A DNA stretch of 64,000 nucleotides from Sesamum alatum (Eukaryota > Streptophyta > Magnoliopsida > Lamiales > Pedaliaceae), in assembly GCA_034509735.1 (NCBI GenBank), contig JACGWO010000012.1, positions 20,179,188 to 20,243,187 on the forward strand. The letters run 5' to 3'. The position numbers and the translations under genes are program-made. The notes beneath the pieces were generated by a model. It saw only the letters and a list, made by a program, of their open reading frames with translations, did not search any database and was not told where the DNA came from. Below are positions 12,913 to 25,277 of this stretch, in pieces. Position 1 is the stretch's first letter, and each line of letters begins with the position of its first letter.

Positions 12913-13089
12913 TTTCTCAAAACATGCATGTGTATATGAGTGTGTATGGTAGAGAGGAACAGTGAAATTTTGCAGGTGCCCAGGTTTATAAGCAGGGTAG
13001 GGGGTGGGTGAGGTGGTGATGATTGTGCAATCTCGGACAGTATCTTTTTTGTCAATTTGAGTAAAAATTGACAGTGAATGATTCTTGAC

Positions 13090-13827
13090 CACGTCGGAAA
13101 ATACTAGGAATTATTATATATCATGTAGAACTAGGCTATTTGGGCGTTTTCCCCTTTGGAGGAAATATATGATACCTTATAGTTGTTGGAAAACAAAATT
13201 TTAGGATAGTATTCTTATTATATATCATACTATAAAGTAAACTTTTGTGCATTTTTAATTAGATATGAGATGTTTAGATTGCAAGGTCAATAAATTGTTC
13301 TAGAAAGAATATTATTATTGATAATAGTAGTAAAGTGTATTCAACATATATTAATTTTTTTATATTTTTCAGCTTGTTTTGCAGTACTGCATGTTGTTCT
13401 ATAATAATATATGGATGAAAATGGGTCGTTCTCAGGCTTCCTGTATATACTCGTCGGGTTGTTTACTCGATGCTATGCATCTGGGTGTTGTTTACAATAG
13501 CACTGACAATATTCACTTATCAGAACTGATGGATATGAGGAGTTCTCAAACCCGCTTCATATGATTCATCATATTATTTAATTGGTGTTTATCAATGTTG
13601 TTTATCCTAGGTGATTGATGTCTTCTGATATTGGTAGCATTGTCAAGATTCACATTGATAGTGTATTTAAATTCTGATAAACTTTTTCACAATTTGATTG
13701 TTGACAGAGAAAGAATGTGAAAGAATAAGGCTAATAAGGAGCATTTGGAGATCAAGGCTTAGAGTGAAAGACATCAAGAATGATTGTAGTACGTCCGCCG
13801 TGATGAAATGGCCTTCAGTAAGTATTA
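13090..13827. other. spacer upstream of ELF7, no gene seen
   Basis: AT-rich DNA. A 61-codon plus-strand frame at 13379-13564 has no recognisable domain and no neighbouring exon-like sequence. I see nothing supportable. Confidence 0.5.
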
Positions 13828-14046
13828 GGGTTTAATGCAATTTACCCCTATGATATTGTAAATGAGCAAATTACCCCCGTCAATTAAAAAAAAAAAAAAG
13901 GCAATTTATCTTCCTATGAATTTTTTTTTCAACAATTTTGCCCCCTTCATTTTAAAAAACACATGGGGGTAAATTCCTATTTATTTTTTTATAGGGGGTA
14001 ATTTGCTCATTTGCAATATCACAGAGAGGTTGCTTGCATTTTTCCC
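13828..14046. mobile_element. MULE-type MITE (219 bp)
   Basis: Terminal inverted repeats GGGTTTAATGCAATTTACC and the complement of GCATTTTTCCC enclose arms that mirror each other (GCAAATTACCCCC against GGGGGTAATTTGC). The 9-bp sequence TAAGTATTA precedes the element and recurs after it with one extra base. That points to a Mutator-like target duplication. No coding capacity. Confidence 0.75.
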
Positions 14047-14859
14047 ATAAGTATTATGTGATATACTTGTTGATTGTTCTATTCAAGACATTTCTTGAAA
14101 TTGGAACTGTCGTGGTAGTTTCTGTTTGAATGTATAGCTGTAAACATATTGTAGAGTCGGGTGAATTCTTCTATTTGTCCAGGTAAGAAAGCACTTTATG
14201 ACAATCTAAATCGAACCATTCAACATTGGCTTAACTTATAACACAGGTACAATGATGGGTTGTTCACAAACTAGCTGTTGTACCAATTGCTCAACCTAGG
14301 GTATATCTGCACTGCAATGGTAAAACTTTCTGAGATTTATTTTAGGTGTCGACAGACGTTACAACAATCAAAGTTACTAATCTAGGAAGTATCATGAGTT
14401 ATGAGATTAATAACTCGGGTAACATTACGATTGACAAAGTTATATTAAGATATGGTTAGTGAAAAATGGAAATTATATATATATATATATATTGATAAGG
14501 TAATATATATTCTGGTTATATTTGGCCAAACCAATCAATGCATAAAAAGAACTCTTAGTTATTGGTTTTAATTTAATCGTCGTGTGCATATGTGATGTGA
14601 ACAAAAATGTTCGAGTTTAACAGATTGTGATCAAGTACTTGATTTGCACTAGAATTTATGTAAATGGGATGTACAAAACAGATGCCCAAATCAATATGTG
14701 AATTAGAAAATATATACGAAAATTTGTAGAAGTACAACAGAGTGTTAATGAGTAGGTGAAGTCTGTACTAATTTACCTCCAAATGTTAGTTAACTTGCTA
14801 TTATGAGGTTTTACGAATAATATAGAGAACCTTGATTTTCCCTTAGTAGCTCGAAAATA

Positions 14860-15215
14860 GTTTATTCGTGTTGGTCGTTGGGATGGCTTTTTCGACTTCA
14901 ACAGTATGCCTCTCGTGTATGTAGGAAAGTAAGATACCTTCTGTAGCGAGGATCTCTAGCTTTTCTCTCCTCTTGCCATTTGTCCCAACTATTACATAAA
15001 GGATCATATCTATATCTCGAGCTTCCAGGTCGCATTAACTCCTTATTGCGCCAAATATTTTCTTATGGAGTTTACACGTGTCCTCCCAGTCGTTTATGGG
15101 TTGTCCGACTGGGCTCATACCGCCTTTAATTTCTAGGCTTCTTCCTTCATCGTTGGGCTCATTTTGGTTGACTTTCTTGATATCATTTGTGTCATCTTTT
15201 AAATTATTTGGGCTT
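14860..15215 (-). pseudogene. unidentified coding-like relic
   Basis: Read on the minus strand, several frames hold protein-like stretches, for example GQPINDWEDTCKLHKKIFG and WDKWQEERKARDPRYRRYL. The sequence is less AT-rich than its surroundings. The frames are broken by stops and I cannot assign a family; a retroelement or a dead gene are both possible. Confidence 0.3.
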
Positions 15216-15628
15216 TATAGATCATGCAAAAATAGAAGCATGAATACGAATTCAAACTTTTGTACATTTTTAACATTTACATTATATTGCAAGACAGTTA
15301 CCTCTGGACCTTTTCTAGTAATATTGAAATAAAGTCGTAGACTTGATTTAAGCTAATTTCATGAATTTCAACATTTTACTATACTCAATACTGATAATAT
15401 TTAACATGAGTTGCTAGAATTTGTTTCAATAGATTCAATATCTATTGTATATTATATTTGAAGGGGGTCCTTTAACCCCAATTGATCATTTTTGACCGAA
15501 TGCTCAATTTTCATAAATTTGAACTTTTCTAATTGTAAAAATACTTTAATTCGGAGGTCATTAATTGAATTATTTTACTAATATATTTAACCACGTCCAA
15601 ATTAGCTGGCAATTTTCAAATAATTATG

Positions 15629-15853
15629 TTAATTAATGATTTGTTGCCAACATGTATTAGCAATATGTTAACTTTCATTAATTGATAATCCACTGCCAAC
15701 TTTTGTATTACCAATATGTTCATTTTTATTAATTAATAATTTGCTGCCAACCTTTTTATTACCAACATATTAATAATCCGTTGTCAACCTTTGTATTACC
15801 AATATGTTAACTTTCATTAATTAATAATCCATTGCCAACCTTTGCATTTTAAT
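15629..15853 (+). repeat. about 50-bp tandem repeat, roughly five units
   Basis: Units of the form TTAATTAATAATCC.TTGCC followed by AACCTTTGTATTACC and AATATGTTAACTTTCA start near 15629, 15678, 15730, 15770 and 15817. They vary by substitutions, and the fourth is short. This is a minisatellite in spacer DNA with no coding meaning. Confidence 0.75.
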
Positions 15854-15966
15854 ATTGTTTATTTCCAACAAGTTGTTGTCAGTTGGTACCATTAATTGAA
15901 TTATTTACAAATAATTATATATTTTAACCAATATATATTTTAATAACAATATGTTAACTTTTTAAT

Positions 15967-16236
15967 TTGTTGGCCTTTTTGATAGAGAACTTCACTTCTT
16001 ACTTCATAGTTGGTCCTCGAATGTCAAGTTTTTCTTTGCATTGCTTTCTTGATGTTTTCTATTGCAAATATTTCATTTTTTTAGTAGTTATTGCGATTTT
16101 TACAATGATTATTGAAGTTTCTGTTCTTATTTGGCATAATTTCATAATTTATAAATCTTTTTTTTTTTTTTTTGTGATTGTAACCCTTGAAGCCATGTAT
16201 TTCTTCTTCTTATCTTTGAAGAAAAGAGAAAGGTGA
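15967..16236 (+). other. uncertain hydrophobic ORF (89 codons), probably not a gene
   Basis: A phenylalanine-rich frame in T-rich DNA, with a long poly-T run encoding phenylalanines. The composition explains it, and I recognise no family. Confidence 0.15.
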
Positions 16237-16404
16237 ACAGTTTGTGATTTTCTAGACTAAGTTCATTTCATCACTAACATATGTGGTAATAAAATCTTCA
16301 GATTGATACGTCCTAATCATACAATATCATGAATCTCTTTTTTTTCCCTTCACTCATGGAGAGGGCAAAGTAAGACCCATTATTGATTGTTGCATATTGT
16401 ACAA

Positions 16405-18271
16405 CCTATGCAACCCATGGTTTGTTAGATGAAGATAATGGATGGCATGAAGCACTATTTGAAGCATCAACTTGGGCATCCTTAGTTAAACTTTGGAACA
16501 TATTTTCTACCATGCTTATATTTTTAGGGATAACAAATTCTATCAACTTATAGGAACGATAATAGAAGACTATGGTGGATGATTTGCAACACAGAGTCAG
16601 ACAAGATTTAACGGATACCAACATACCTTTAAGTGATGATGACTTGAAGGATTGGGCACTTCAAGAAATTGAATTTATACATAATAGAAATAGAAAGTCA
16701 CTTGAAAACTTCCTCCTATGCCCCAACCATCTTCTAGGTCTTTTGACCACATAACAGATAGACTTATAAGGGAAGAGCTTGAATATGATAGCACTGTGAA
16801 AGAACAATCATTTCACTATACTTCAATGGTTTGTATGATGATCAGTTGAGAGTTTATAATACTATAATTGAAGCATAAAAGAGAAAATGTGGTGACCTTT
16901 TTTTTTTTAGGTAAATGACAGTGGGGGAACTGGGAAGACATATTTGTGGAAGACAATAATAAAAAAAATCTTAATCTCAAAAAAAAATTATCTTATTAGC
17001 TGCATCGTTTGGAATTGCAGAATTGTTGTTGCAGAAAGAAGGACCACGCACTCGCGTTTCAAAATCGCATTTGATTTGGATGAATCATCATGTTGTCCTA
17101 TCCACATCAACTCTTTTTCAGCTCAATTAATTCAAAAGGCTTCATTGCGAATTTGGGATGAGACGCCAATGACGCGTCAATATAGTTTTGAAGCTGTGGG
17201 CCAAGACTCATAAAGATTTATTAAAGGGAATAGAGAATTTTTATGCTAATAAGCCTTGTGGTGGAAAATTGTATATCTTTAGGGGGGATTTTAAACAAAT
17301 ACTACCTTTTGTAACTAAAGGTAGGTGGGAGTCTATTGTTACAGCCTCACAACATAAGTCAGAGCTTTGGAATCAATATAAAGTGATGAATCAAAGATAA
17401 ACATGCAACTTATGCAGCAAGAAGATTCAATGTTCTCACTTGATCAATTATGAAGTTCTGCTAAGCGGATTAATTTGATTGGAAAAAGGAAAAGCAAGAT
17501 CTTTATCTTTTAGTGATGGTGGAGAGCCTAACTGGATTGAAATTCCCGAAGAGTTTTTAATATAAAACTGTGACAATTCTTTAATGGAACTGATAAATGA
17601 AACCTATCTGGACTTATATGAACAAAAGAGCTATTTTGGCCCCAAAGAATAGTGATGTTGATGAAATCAATCCTGTAATATTGTATATGCTATCTGGTGA
17701 AATTCATCAGTTTTGCATTGCAGACACTTTGTGTCCTATTGAAACATGTGATAATGAGCAAAATATGAATATACCAGAATCGTTGAACTCTATAAAGATT
17801 TATGGTATTTCAATCATTGCCTAAAGCTAAAGAAAGGGGCACCTATAATGCTTATGAGGAATCTTTAATCAATCATTGTGCTTGTGCAATGGAACTCGAC
17901 TCATTATCTCAAAAAATGGATGAAAAGGTGCATGAGGTGCGTGTGATAACTGGATCTCATACAGGTGAAGAAGTCCTAATTCTGCGAATTGTTCTTACAA
18001 CCACTCAGTCTCAATAGTTTGTTCCAATGAAGAGAAGACATTTCCTGTAAAGTCGACATTTGCAATAACTATTAATAAGAGTCAATGACAAACACTCGAT
18101 AGAGTACGATTGTATTTTCTAGAGCCAATATTCACACATGGTCAACTATATGTTGCATTGTCACATGTAACAAATCCATTAGACTTAAAGATGATCATTT
18201 GTAATAAACATGGAATACCTCAAAATTGCACAAAAGATATCGTTTATCCTGAGGCACTTATTGAATCTTGA
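16405..18271 (+). pseudogene. Helitron PIF1-like helicase relic
   Basis: The C-terminal helicase of a Helitron Rep/helicase protein, in pieces. Segments in order are DDLQHRVRQDLTDTNIPLSD (from 16572); Walker A GGTGKTYLWKT (about 16925); the region ending SFSAQLIQKASLRIWDETPM with DE as Walker B (about 17110-17170); GIENFYANKPCGGKL and RGDFKQILPFVTKGR (17228-17320); YFGPKNSDVDEINPVIL and ADTLCPIETCDNEQNMN (17630-17770); ELDSLSQKMDEKVHEVRVIT and GSHTGEEVLI (17890-17980); INKSQ; THGQLYVALSHVTNP (about 18135-18180); and the end VYPEALIES. At least five frame changes or stops separate these parts, so it cannot make the enzyme. The N-terminal Rep nuclease is absent. Confidence 0.85.
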
Positions 18272-18369
18272 ATAAAATTATTTTTATTTTATGATTGCTT
18301 TCGTAATTATCTTTTCAGTATTATTTTTCTACATTTATGTTTTATTTTTATAGATTTAAATTTGAAAAT

Positions 18370-21130
18370 TTTGACAAATTGCAAGGATTCTTTATGCAAG
18401 TTGTTGCTTATAATTGTAATATTGCTACTTCATTTCATGCCTTGATGAAGGAAACATATATAATATTCAAGGTGTACAAGTGATAGCAACTGATAAAAAA
18501 TGGAAAATAATGCCCCATTGATATCAATTGGTAGTCATGGTGTGAAAATTGAAGAGATTATGGATCGTCACAATGAGTTTTTACGTCATTTTTATCATAT
18601 TATTAGATTGAAGAGAAAGAATGCCAGATTTGGGTTACCAACTTATTGGTAAGTTATTTATATTTTAATTAATTATATATTTTTGCTTGTTTTATATATA
18701 TATATATATATATATAAAACTAATTTATACTTACTACATATAATTTTAGATTGGTTGTTTGTATTACGTACCGCCAACGAGAGCCAAATGGTTCATTTAT
18801 TCGTGATATCTTGATCCTTGATACCACGTAACTGTTTTCTACTATCTATTTTCAATTTTCATTAAAATATAGTTAATATGATATGAAATTAATAATATCT
18901 TTTTTTACATATGCTAGCATGACAGTTGTGTGCATGGTTTTGTCTGGTAATTTTGCCATTGATGAAGGGGACAATTTATCGAAAATACTTGATCATAATA
19001 ATATTTTGTTGGCATGTGGAGTCATAAGAATCTTGAAGGTATGTATAGTTACTTTAAACAATTGCAAAATGTAGTGATTCTTTTTTTAATACTAGTTTTA
19101 TTAGGTGGTGTATTTGCCCCTATTAGCCCCTATATCCGGGTTAATAGGGGTGTTGCACCTGTTTACTTGCAACAGCCAAAGCCCACTATTAGGCCATACT
19201 CTTTCCATTATAAAAATTCAATTTTTAGGTCCCATATTGTTAGTCTATGGAACCCACATCCAAACTTTCGCTTCCTATATTGCATCGTAAGGAGTGTGTA
19301 TGAAAAGTCTAATTTGCCCCTCAATTTGAACAGAATTGCACTGCCAATCATCATTAATGTTTTGAAATTTGGTAGGTGACATTTATTGTTTTGCGTGAGC
19401 TTCTATATTTTTTGCATGCTTCTATTTACTTCATCGGGTTGTGCCTAAGGGCATGGTAAATGCAAGGTAAATGCTCATCGACAAATTAGGAAAAAATGCA
19501 ATTTTGGTCCACTTTTTTAATGGGTAACTTTTTCTTAAATATATATATTATTTAAATATCAAAATAAAATTTAAAATTTTATACCAAATTGACAAATTAA
19601 ATTAAAATCATGTTTAAAAGATAAATATACTAAAATTCAATTTTTAAATTTAAATATCTATATCAATGTAAATTTTAATCAATTATAACAATTATATCTT
19701 ATTAACAATATTTAAATGATAATTTAGTTTGAATATATTTAATAAATTATATTATTTACTACAAAAATTGTTTAAATTTTAAAAATTATTGTTTTTCTTT
19801 AAAAAATTAAATCAAACTTCTTAACTTTTTTTTAATTTTTTTTGATTTTTTAAAATTTTATTGTTTTTTTAAAATTTTAAATTTTATTTTGATATTTAAA
19901 TAATATATATTTAAGAAAAAAGTTATCTATTTAAATGAATTTTATCCTTAAATAAAACATGCCGCCATGCCACCTCACTATGGTTGCCAAATCACCTGCC
20001 ATGTTAGAATTTTTTTTTTTAATCCACGTGTAAAACGGTCGCCGGAAAGGTGACCAATTCCGGCAAAATTAGGGTTTTTTGGCTTGAAATTGCTACTTTT
20101 TTAAAATTACTATCCTGAATTGCTATTTTCAAATAGACCTGGACTAAAAGTGCCACCACCCATAAGAAAGTGGATCAAAATTGCATTTTTTCCCGACAAA
20201 TTACATAGATTTCTTGCTTGTGAAGTTGGATTTAGCATTTATTACACAAATGCACGGATGTAATGGTGCTCAAATGCAATGAGCAAAAACGTAATTGTAG
20301 GTACAATCAGAAATTACATGGTTGATAGTAAACGTCCTGTTATTTTTGTATCCGAACTATTACCCATATAACTAATGCAAAGTAAACAAATTATAAGATA
20401 ATGTTGTAAAGGCTAATATAACAAATAGTATGTTTCTACTATAATATGGCCTAATACAATACGGTGCTGTAGACATGGCCTTAGTTGTTGGTCCATCTAC
20501 ACATACACATAAGTTTAGCAAATTGTATATTAACTACAACATAAAGATTACTGATTGCCTGAGCACTTGGTAAGAGAAACTACACTTAATTGTTCTTTTT
20601 ATAATCTGCACTTCAAATTTTGCATTAATGAAGATCGATCCCCATACAAATTGATTTTCTTAATTCGATCAAGCAAATTTACAATATCCGGGTCCCTAAA
20701 TATCTCAAATGCTAAAATAATTTGTATATGTGATTATTGGCATCAGAATGGTGTAAGAATATTAATTGTTATTAGTTAATAAATATTAGAAAATATTGTA
20801 GTTCAATATGATTATGTAATTTGATGCACATGCAAAAAAAAATTTGCATTGTTGGTCATGTTGAAAAAATTGATGTTGATACCTTATGATATACAACATT
20901 CAATCAATGTGAAAATAGTTGCAAATCTTATCATGGGTAAACATTTTGTGTTAGCAATGACGTTGTTGATGCAACTATTAAGTATTATTTTTTATATTAT
21001 TTACCTATATCATTTAATTATTTTATTTGATATTAAATAAATTATTTTGCAATTACAGACTTTGAGTTCATCTTGGAGTGAGATATAGAAGTTGTGGTAT
21101 CGATTTGAAGTTGTACACAAACACGACCAA
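18370..21130 (+). pseudogene. RPA1-like (Helitron-associated OB-fold) relic
   Basis: Fragments resemble Helitron-borne replication protein A: IYNIQGVQVIATDKKWKIMP and GSHGVKIEEIMDRHNEFLRH (18460-18590), YRQREPNGSFIRDILILDT (about 18765-18825), FAIDEGDNLSKILDHNNILL (18950-19010), and a C-terminal zinc-finger-like part CIVGHVEKIDVDTL then CENSCKSYHG (20845-20940). Stops, and the MULE-type insertion at 19489-20194, break it. Assignment rests on OB-fold-like wording and on its position after the helicase, so it is less certain than the helicase. Confidence 0.55.
19489..20194. mobile_element. MULE-type TIR element (706 bp) inside the Helitron
   Basis: The ends GGAAAAAATGCAATTTTGG and the complement of AAAATTGCATTTTTTCCC are inverted repeats, continuing as GTCCACTTT against AAAGTGGAT. 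A perfect 9-bp duplication GACAAATTA flanks it at 19480-19488 and 20195-20203. Inside, 19535-19600 and 19855-19930 form long AT-rich inverted arms. No coding capacity. Confidence 0.85.
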
Positions 21131-21260
21131 CACGTGTTTCGAAATCAAGCTATTTCATTTAAAATTGTAAAAGAGAAGATAAATAACAACCCTATTTTAG
21201 AACACAAATAATACTTCAGATGTAAGAAGTTGATTGCATTGTCACGTTCTATTTAGACTT

Positions 21261-21821
21261 TGGGCCGCTTTTTGATTTTGATGTAACATATAAACATATA
21301 TATTAATTTGTTATTGTACTTGTGCTTAATTTTCTTCTTAGTTTTCTTTCTTTAACTAATAAAGATGATTTTTATTAGTCTATTTGCTATTAATTTTATT
21401 AATATTAATTTATTATAACTAAAAAAAGTTAATTTGCTATTATCCATCTAATTTATATTTTTTTCCATTGACTTTCATATACTTTAATTTTTTATAAAAT
21501 ATTATTTTAGTCCTAATTAAAATAACTCCTGCATAGAACATATCACACACTACTATATTTTTCATTGAAGATAATTCTTGAAAAATCTTGGACTACTTAT
21601 ATTTTCTTTTCTTCTATTTTTATTTCTTAATAAGTGGTAGGATGGGCTTCACCTCCTGAAATCCACTGTCACTTTAAACAATGGTGAATATGGGCCTGTA
21701 GAAACCATAGCCTAGCCCAAAAACATATGGGCCCATGCAATCAAGTGGGCTTCTTTAATTGACCTTTTAGCCCAAAATTCTATTACCATATGATTAGCCA
21801 TTTTTCTCACCCAAATAAATA
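21261..21821. other. spacer, no gene seen
   Basis: AT-rich sequence. A more balanced stretch at 21640-21780 has no open frame or motif that I recognise. Confidence 0.5.
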
Positions 21822-22290
21822 AGGATAAACTACAGTTACCTCTCCCATGAGGTTTGACATAATTACAAACACCCCTCGTTATTTGAAAAATTATAAGTAC
21901 CCTCTGATTTTAACGTCCCTCTAACAACTAACTCAATCCGTTAATCTTCGTTAGGTTTTCATCTATTTCTGTAGTGAACTGACCAACATGTCCTTATACA
22001 CTATAAATTAAAATTTTATTTTTATTTTTTAAATCTTTCTGAAATTTTACTTGTGGACTTAGGGGATAATTTTTATATAGTTTTCAAAGAATTTCATTCA
22101 CCCCGTCAATTTTAAATACTCTTTTTTTTCCAGAAAATGAAAAAAATACAGTAAGGACAAAATTGATAATTTCAGTCTCAATCCAAGGATCACATAATTT
22201 ATCAAACATCAGGGGTATTCATAATTTTCAAACAACATGAAAGTATTTATAATTATGCCAAATCTTAAGGGAACCCGTTGTAATTTACCT
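21822..22290. mobile_element. GGGTAAATTAC-family MITE (about 470 bp)
   Basis: The left arm AGGATAAACTACAGTTACC and the right arm GTTGTAATTTACCT are inverted. Subterminal blocks (GAGGTTTGACATAATTAC; CTAACAACTAACTCAATCCG) match the other members in this window. The flanks are similar (AAATAAATA and ATAAATGAA), but no clean 9-bp duplication remains. Confidence 0.7.
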
Positions 22291-22576
22291 ATAAATGAAT
22301 AAATTTCATTTCAACAAAATCGCAAAATTTTATCAAGTTTAATCACATAGTATGTTTGATTAAAAAATGACCCGGATTCGTTATTAGTTATATTTATATA
22401 ATATTGCATGTGCTTAAATATCAATTTACTGTATTATAATATGCTCATGTACATCATTTGATATAAGTACTCAATATTCCTTATAATTGATATAATTTTT
22501 TTCAAATTTATTCAATTAACATATGCTTTTAGAGGATTATTTACTTCATATTTTTTCTCGAACGACGAATAAAGTA

Positions 22577-23000
22577 GGGTAAATTACAGTTATCTCCCTT
22601 GGTGGTATAATTGCAAATACCTACTCGTTGTTTGAAAAATTACAAATACTCCCCTGAGGTTTGTAACCATCTAACAAATAATCCATTTTCATCCATTTTT
22701 ATAGGTGAACTAACCAAAATGTCCTTGTGCACTGAATTATTTTTTATTTAATTCTTACAAATTTTTTGGACTACAATGCTTAGGGAGAGGTTTCTTAAAT
22801 TTTTTATACATATGAGCAATAATGCAATTTGCCTCAGTTGATTTTTCTGTAATTTTAATAAAACGTTCAAGGGCAAAATGGTCAATTCTAGGCCTTCGGT
22901 TAAAAATTACAAACTTCAGGAGGGTATTTATAATTTTTCAAACAATGAAAGAGTATTTATAATCATGTCAAACTTTAGGAGAAGTGGCCGTAATTTACCC
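22577..23000. mobile_element. GGGTAAATTAC-family MITE (424 bp)
   Basis: Starts GGGTAAATTACAGTTATC and ends GGCCGTAATTTACCC. ATAAAGTA occurs directly on both sides (22569-22576 and 23001-23008); with an extra A on one side this fits an eroded 9-bp duplication. The arms can pair along most of their length. Confidence 0.8.
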
Positions 23001-23170
23001 ATAAAGTAAATAGGAATAGTGTAATTAGAGCAACAACCTCAATAAAGTGGTAATAATTGATCAAAAACATCTTCAACTTACATAGTATTAGTATGCCCCA
23101 AAATACATCCCATCCCCCCCAAATTGTAATTCTTCAAAAATTACGGGCCATTGTGCAAAATTTCCATTCC

Positions 23171-24966
23171 TTACTTTGGGCGACATGCCTTGTGAACAGG
23201 CCCAGCTTGTCTAGCAAACTGCACATATAGAATCATATCATGAACACATTGATCAAATAGAGAAAAAAAAACACACACACAAACACATCAAAATGTGTGT
23301 GAAGAGAGAGAGAGAGAGGAGAGAGAAGGGACCTGAAAATAAACTTCTAATTTCTTTCTAAGAATGGCATATTCTTTCTTGAGTTGTTGGAAAGTTCTCT
23401 TGCACCTTTCCATGATAAAAAGAATTTCAAGAATCAGAAAAATGCTAATGAAGTGACTTTAACTCTCTAAATTATGCGATTGTTTAGGTCTGATTTGCTG
23501 TCTGAAATTTACGAGAAAAAAAAATATACATAAAATGTATATTTTGTGCGGTATTTATACATTATGTATCCATCGATTGTCAAAATACCAAGTAATAAAA
23601 ATTTGTTGTGCCAACAACGAGAACTACGTTGTGCTGCTGATGTATAACACGATTTACACCTATCAATATTGTTGTAATAAAGATCCGAATGAATGACGCA
23701 AAAGGGTTTTCAGTACTGTAATTAAACACCAAAGAACGTAAAATATGTTGTGTCAGCAGTGAAACCTACATTGTATTGTTGATGGAATATGATTTACTTA
23801 CACGTATTAATGTTACTACAGTGAAAGATTCACAAGAATGATGCATAGAGGGTTCTTATTGCAACTAAAGTACTTTAGGACAAAAAAATAAACAAATACA
23901 AAGATTCATATTTTTGGTAAGTGTAAGAGAGAATATAAAATATATACCCTTCACCATTTCCAGCTCTACAGTGCTCTCTGAAATGTGTGCACTCAAATTT
24001 CACCTTTTTGGCCCCAATGCTGCAGAATCAAATACAGGGAGAGAAAATGGTTATTGTGAAGCCAAATGTAATATTATTTGTTACATAATCTTGGACAAAG
24101 GTTTATTATTACATTGATATTTTCAGACACAATTTTACAAATATATCCTTAAAATTGTTTATGCATCAATTAATTTTATTTATTACCTCGAACTGCTGCC
24201 CTTAAACTGGTGCATATAGTTGTCCAGCTTCATAAAATCAAGAGGCTTCTTCTCCCTAGCAACGACGAGATAATAACATTCTTTAGTACTAATGCATAGT
24301 ACTATTTTGGAACATTGAATTTACTTTAACTTATTTTATGCAAAAATATTACATATGTCGATGTGTTTTGATATATGAAAAAACAAGCTATTTAGAATTT
24401 ATATTTACATTTAATATTCTTAATTAGTATTTGAAATAATTAAGCCCTCACCACCTAATTTTCGCCGTATTTGTTTATTATGTGATGGAAATAGTAGAAA
24501 AAGGGTAACTGATATTTTCATTAAAAATATGAAAAAAATAAACAATAATTAAGATGTTATTTTGAAAACAACATAAATAAGTAGAGCTTGTAATAATTCA
24601 GAAGGATTCTGATATTATTTATTGACAAGTAGCTATAAAATGAATAAACTCACAGAGCTTGTTCTATATTTAGCAATAATCGAGCCGAATCCCGATAATA
24701 CGATGCGACGACTTCTTCTACAAAATTGGGATTTGCATCATCTTGGAGCTCTTCCAATTGTACAAATTGCTCATCCAAATATCCCTACACAAAGTATATA
24801 CATATATAGATGTGAAGAATATTGTTTTGTGCATGCAATGATCGATCCTAGTACTAAAGTATATATGTCTGTGTAAGGAAGTAACAGTTTTAAGACACAA
24901 ATGTTATACATAAATATGTACCTGATCAAAGAGGGATTGTTTCATGTTACCAAGTTGTCTGTGCAT
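23171..24966 (-). CDS. AHP4: AHP4-type histidine-containing phosphotransfer protein (6 exons, 145 aa)
   Basis: A phosphorelay carrier that passes phosphate between sensor histidine kinases (cytokinin/ethylene type) and response regulators, moving between cytoplasm and nucleus. Exons read on the minus strand: 24966-24922, 24784-24654, 24255-24187, 24019-23948, 23405-23333, 23218-23171. They total 438 nt with all junctions GT-AG and in phase. The protein starts MHRQLGNMKQSLFDQGYLDE. It contains LEELQDDANPNFVEEVV and the HPt site MHQFKGSSSSIGAKKV with phospho-accepting His-74, then FREHCRAGNGEGC and a helix ending EVYFQ, with tail ARQAGPVHKACRPK. Wording around CRAGN.EG and the tail match the AHP4/rice PHP branch rather than AHP1/2/3/5. 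Unlike AHP6, the histidine is kept. Length is normal for the family. I found no frame break, so the gene looks functional. Confidence 0.92.
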
Positions 24967-25028
24967 GTTTCTTTCTATGTATTGTAGAAATATGTAAGTT
25001 ATAGAGATGTTGGTGTTGAGAGGGTTCA

Positions 25029-25037
25029 TATTTATAG
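25029..25037 (-). promoter_or_regulatory. candidate TATA box of AHP4
   Basis: The minus strand reads CTATAAATA, 63-71 bp upstream of the start codon at 24966. This implies a short leader of about 35-40 bases. Confidence 0.55.
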
Positions 25038-25277
25038 TTGACGGGGGGAAAAGGGTTTATGGAATATATGATGAAAATAAAAGTTAGCCAACTTTTTATT
25101 TTAATATGCTGCCATCATTTTTCACTGACACGTTTGCTATATATTATTATTATTATTATTTTATGTCATTTAATCCCAAAGTGACAGGCCCTACTAGAAA
25201 TGTAGAAATGTGCAGAGGATAACTAACGATACATATAGATTAAGAGACGGCTGAATCAGAAAGTAACATTTAATTTA
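25038..25277. other. AHP4 upstream region
   Basis: About 240 bp between the candidate TATA box and the first transposon. It contains a short TTA/ATT microsatellite near 25140-25162. The promoter of AHP4 therefore abuts a cluster of MITEs. Confidence 0.5.

Larger units (their letters stand above)
16405..21260 (+). mobile_element. decayed Helitron with helicase and RPA-like relics
   Basis: A PIF1-type helicase relic (16405-18271) is followed by OB-fold, replication-protein-A-like segments (about 18370-19060 and 20550-21130), the gene pair typical of plant Helitrons. A 706-bp MULE-type element (19489-20194) is inserted within it. Many stops and frameshifts make it non-autonomous. I could not place the 5'-TC start or the 3' hairpin with CTRR end, so both outer limits come from the coding relics. 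Confidence 0.7.

Noticed and set aside
13379..13564. 61-codon ORF upstream of ELF7
   Set aside because: No domain, no splice partners, and composition typical of the spacer.
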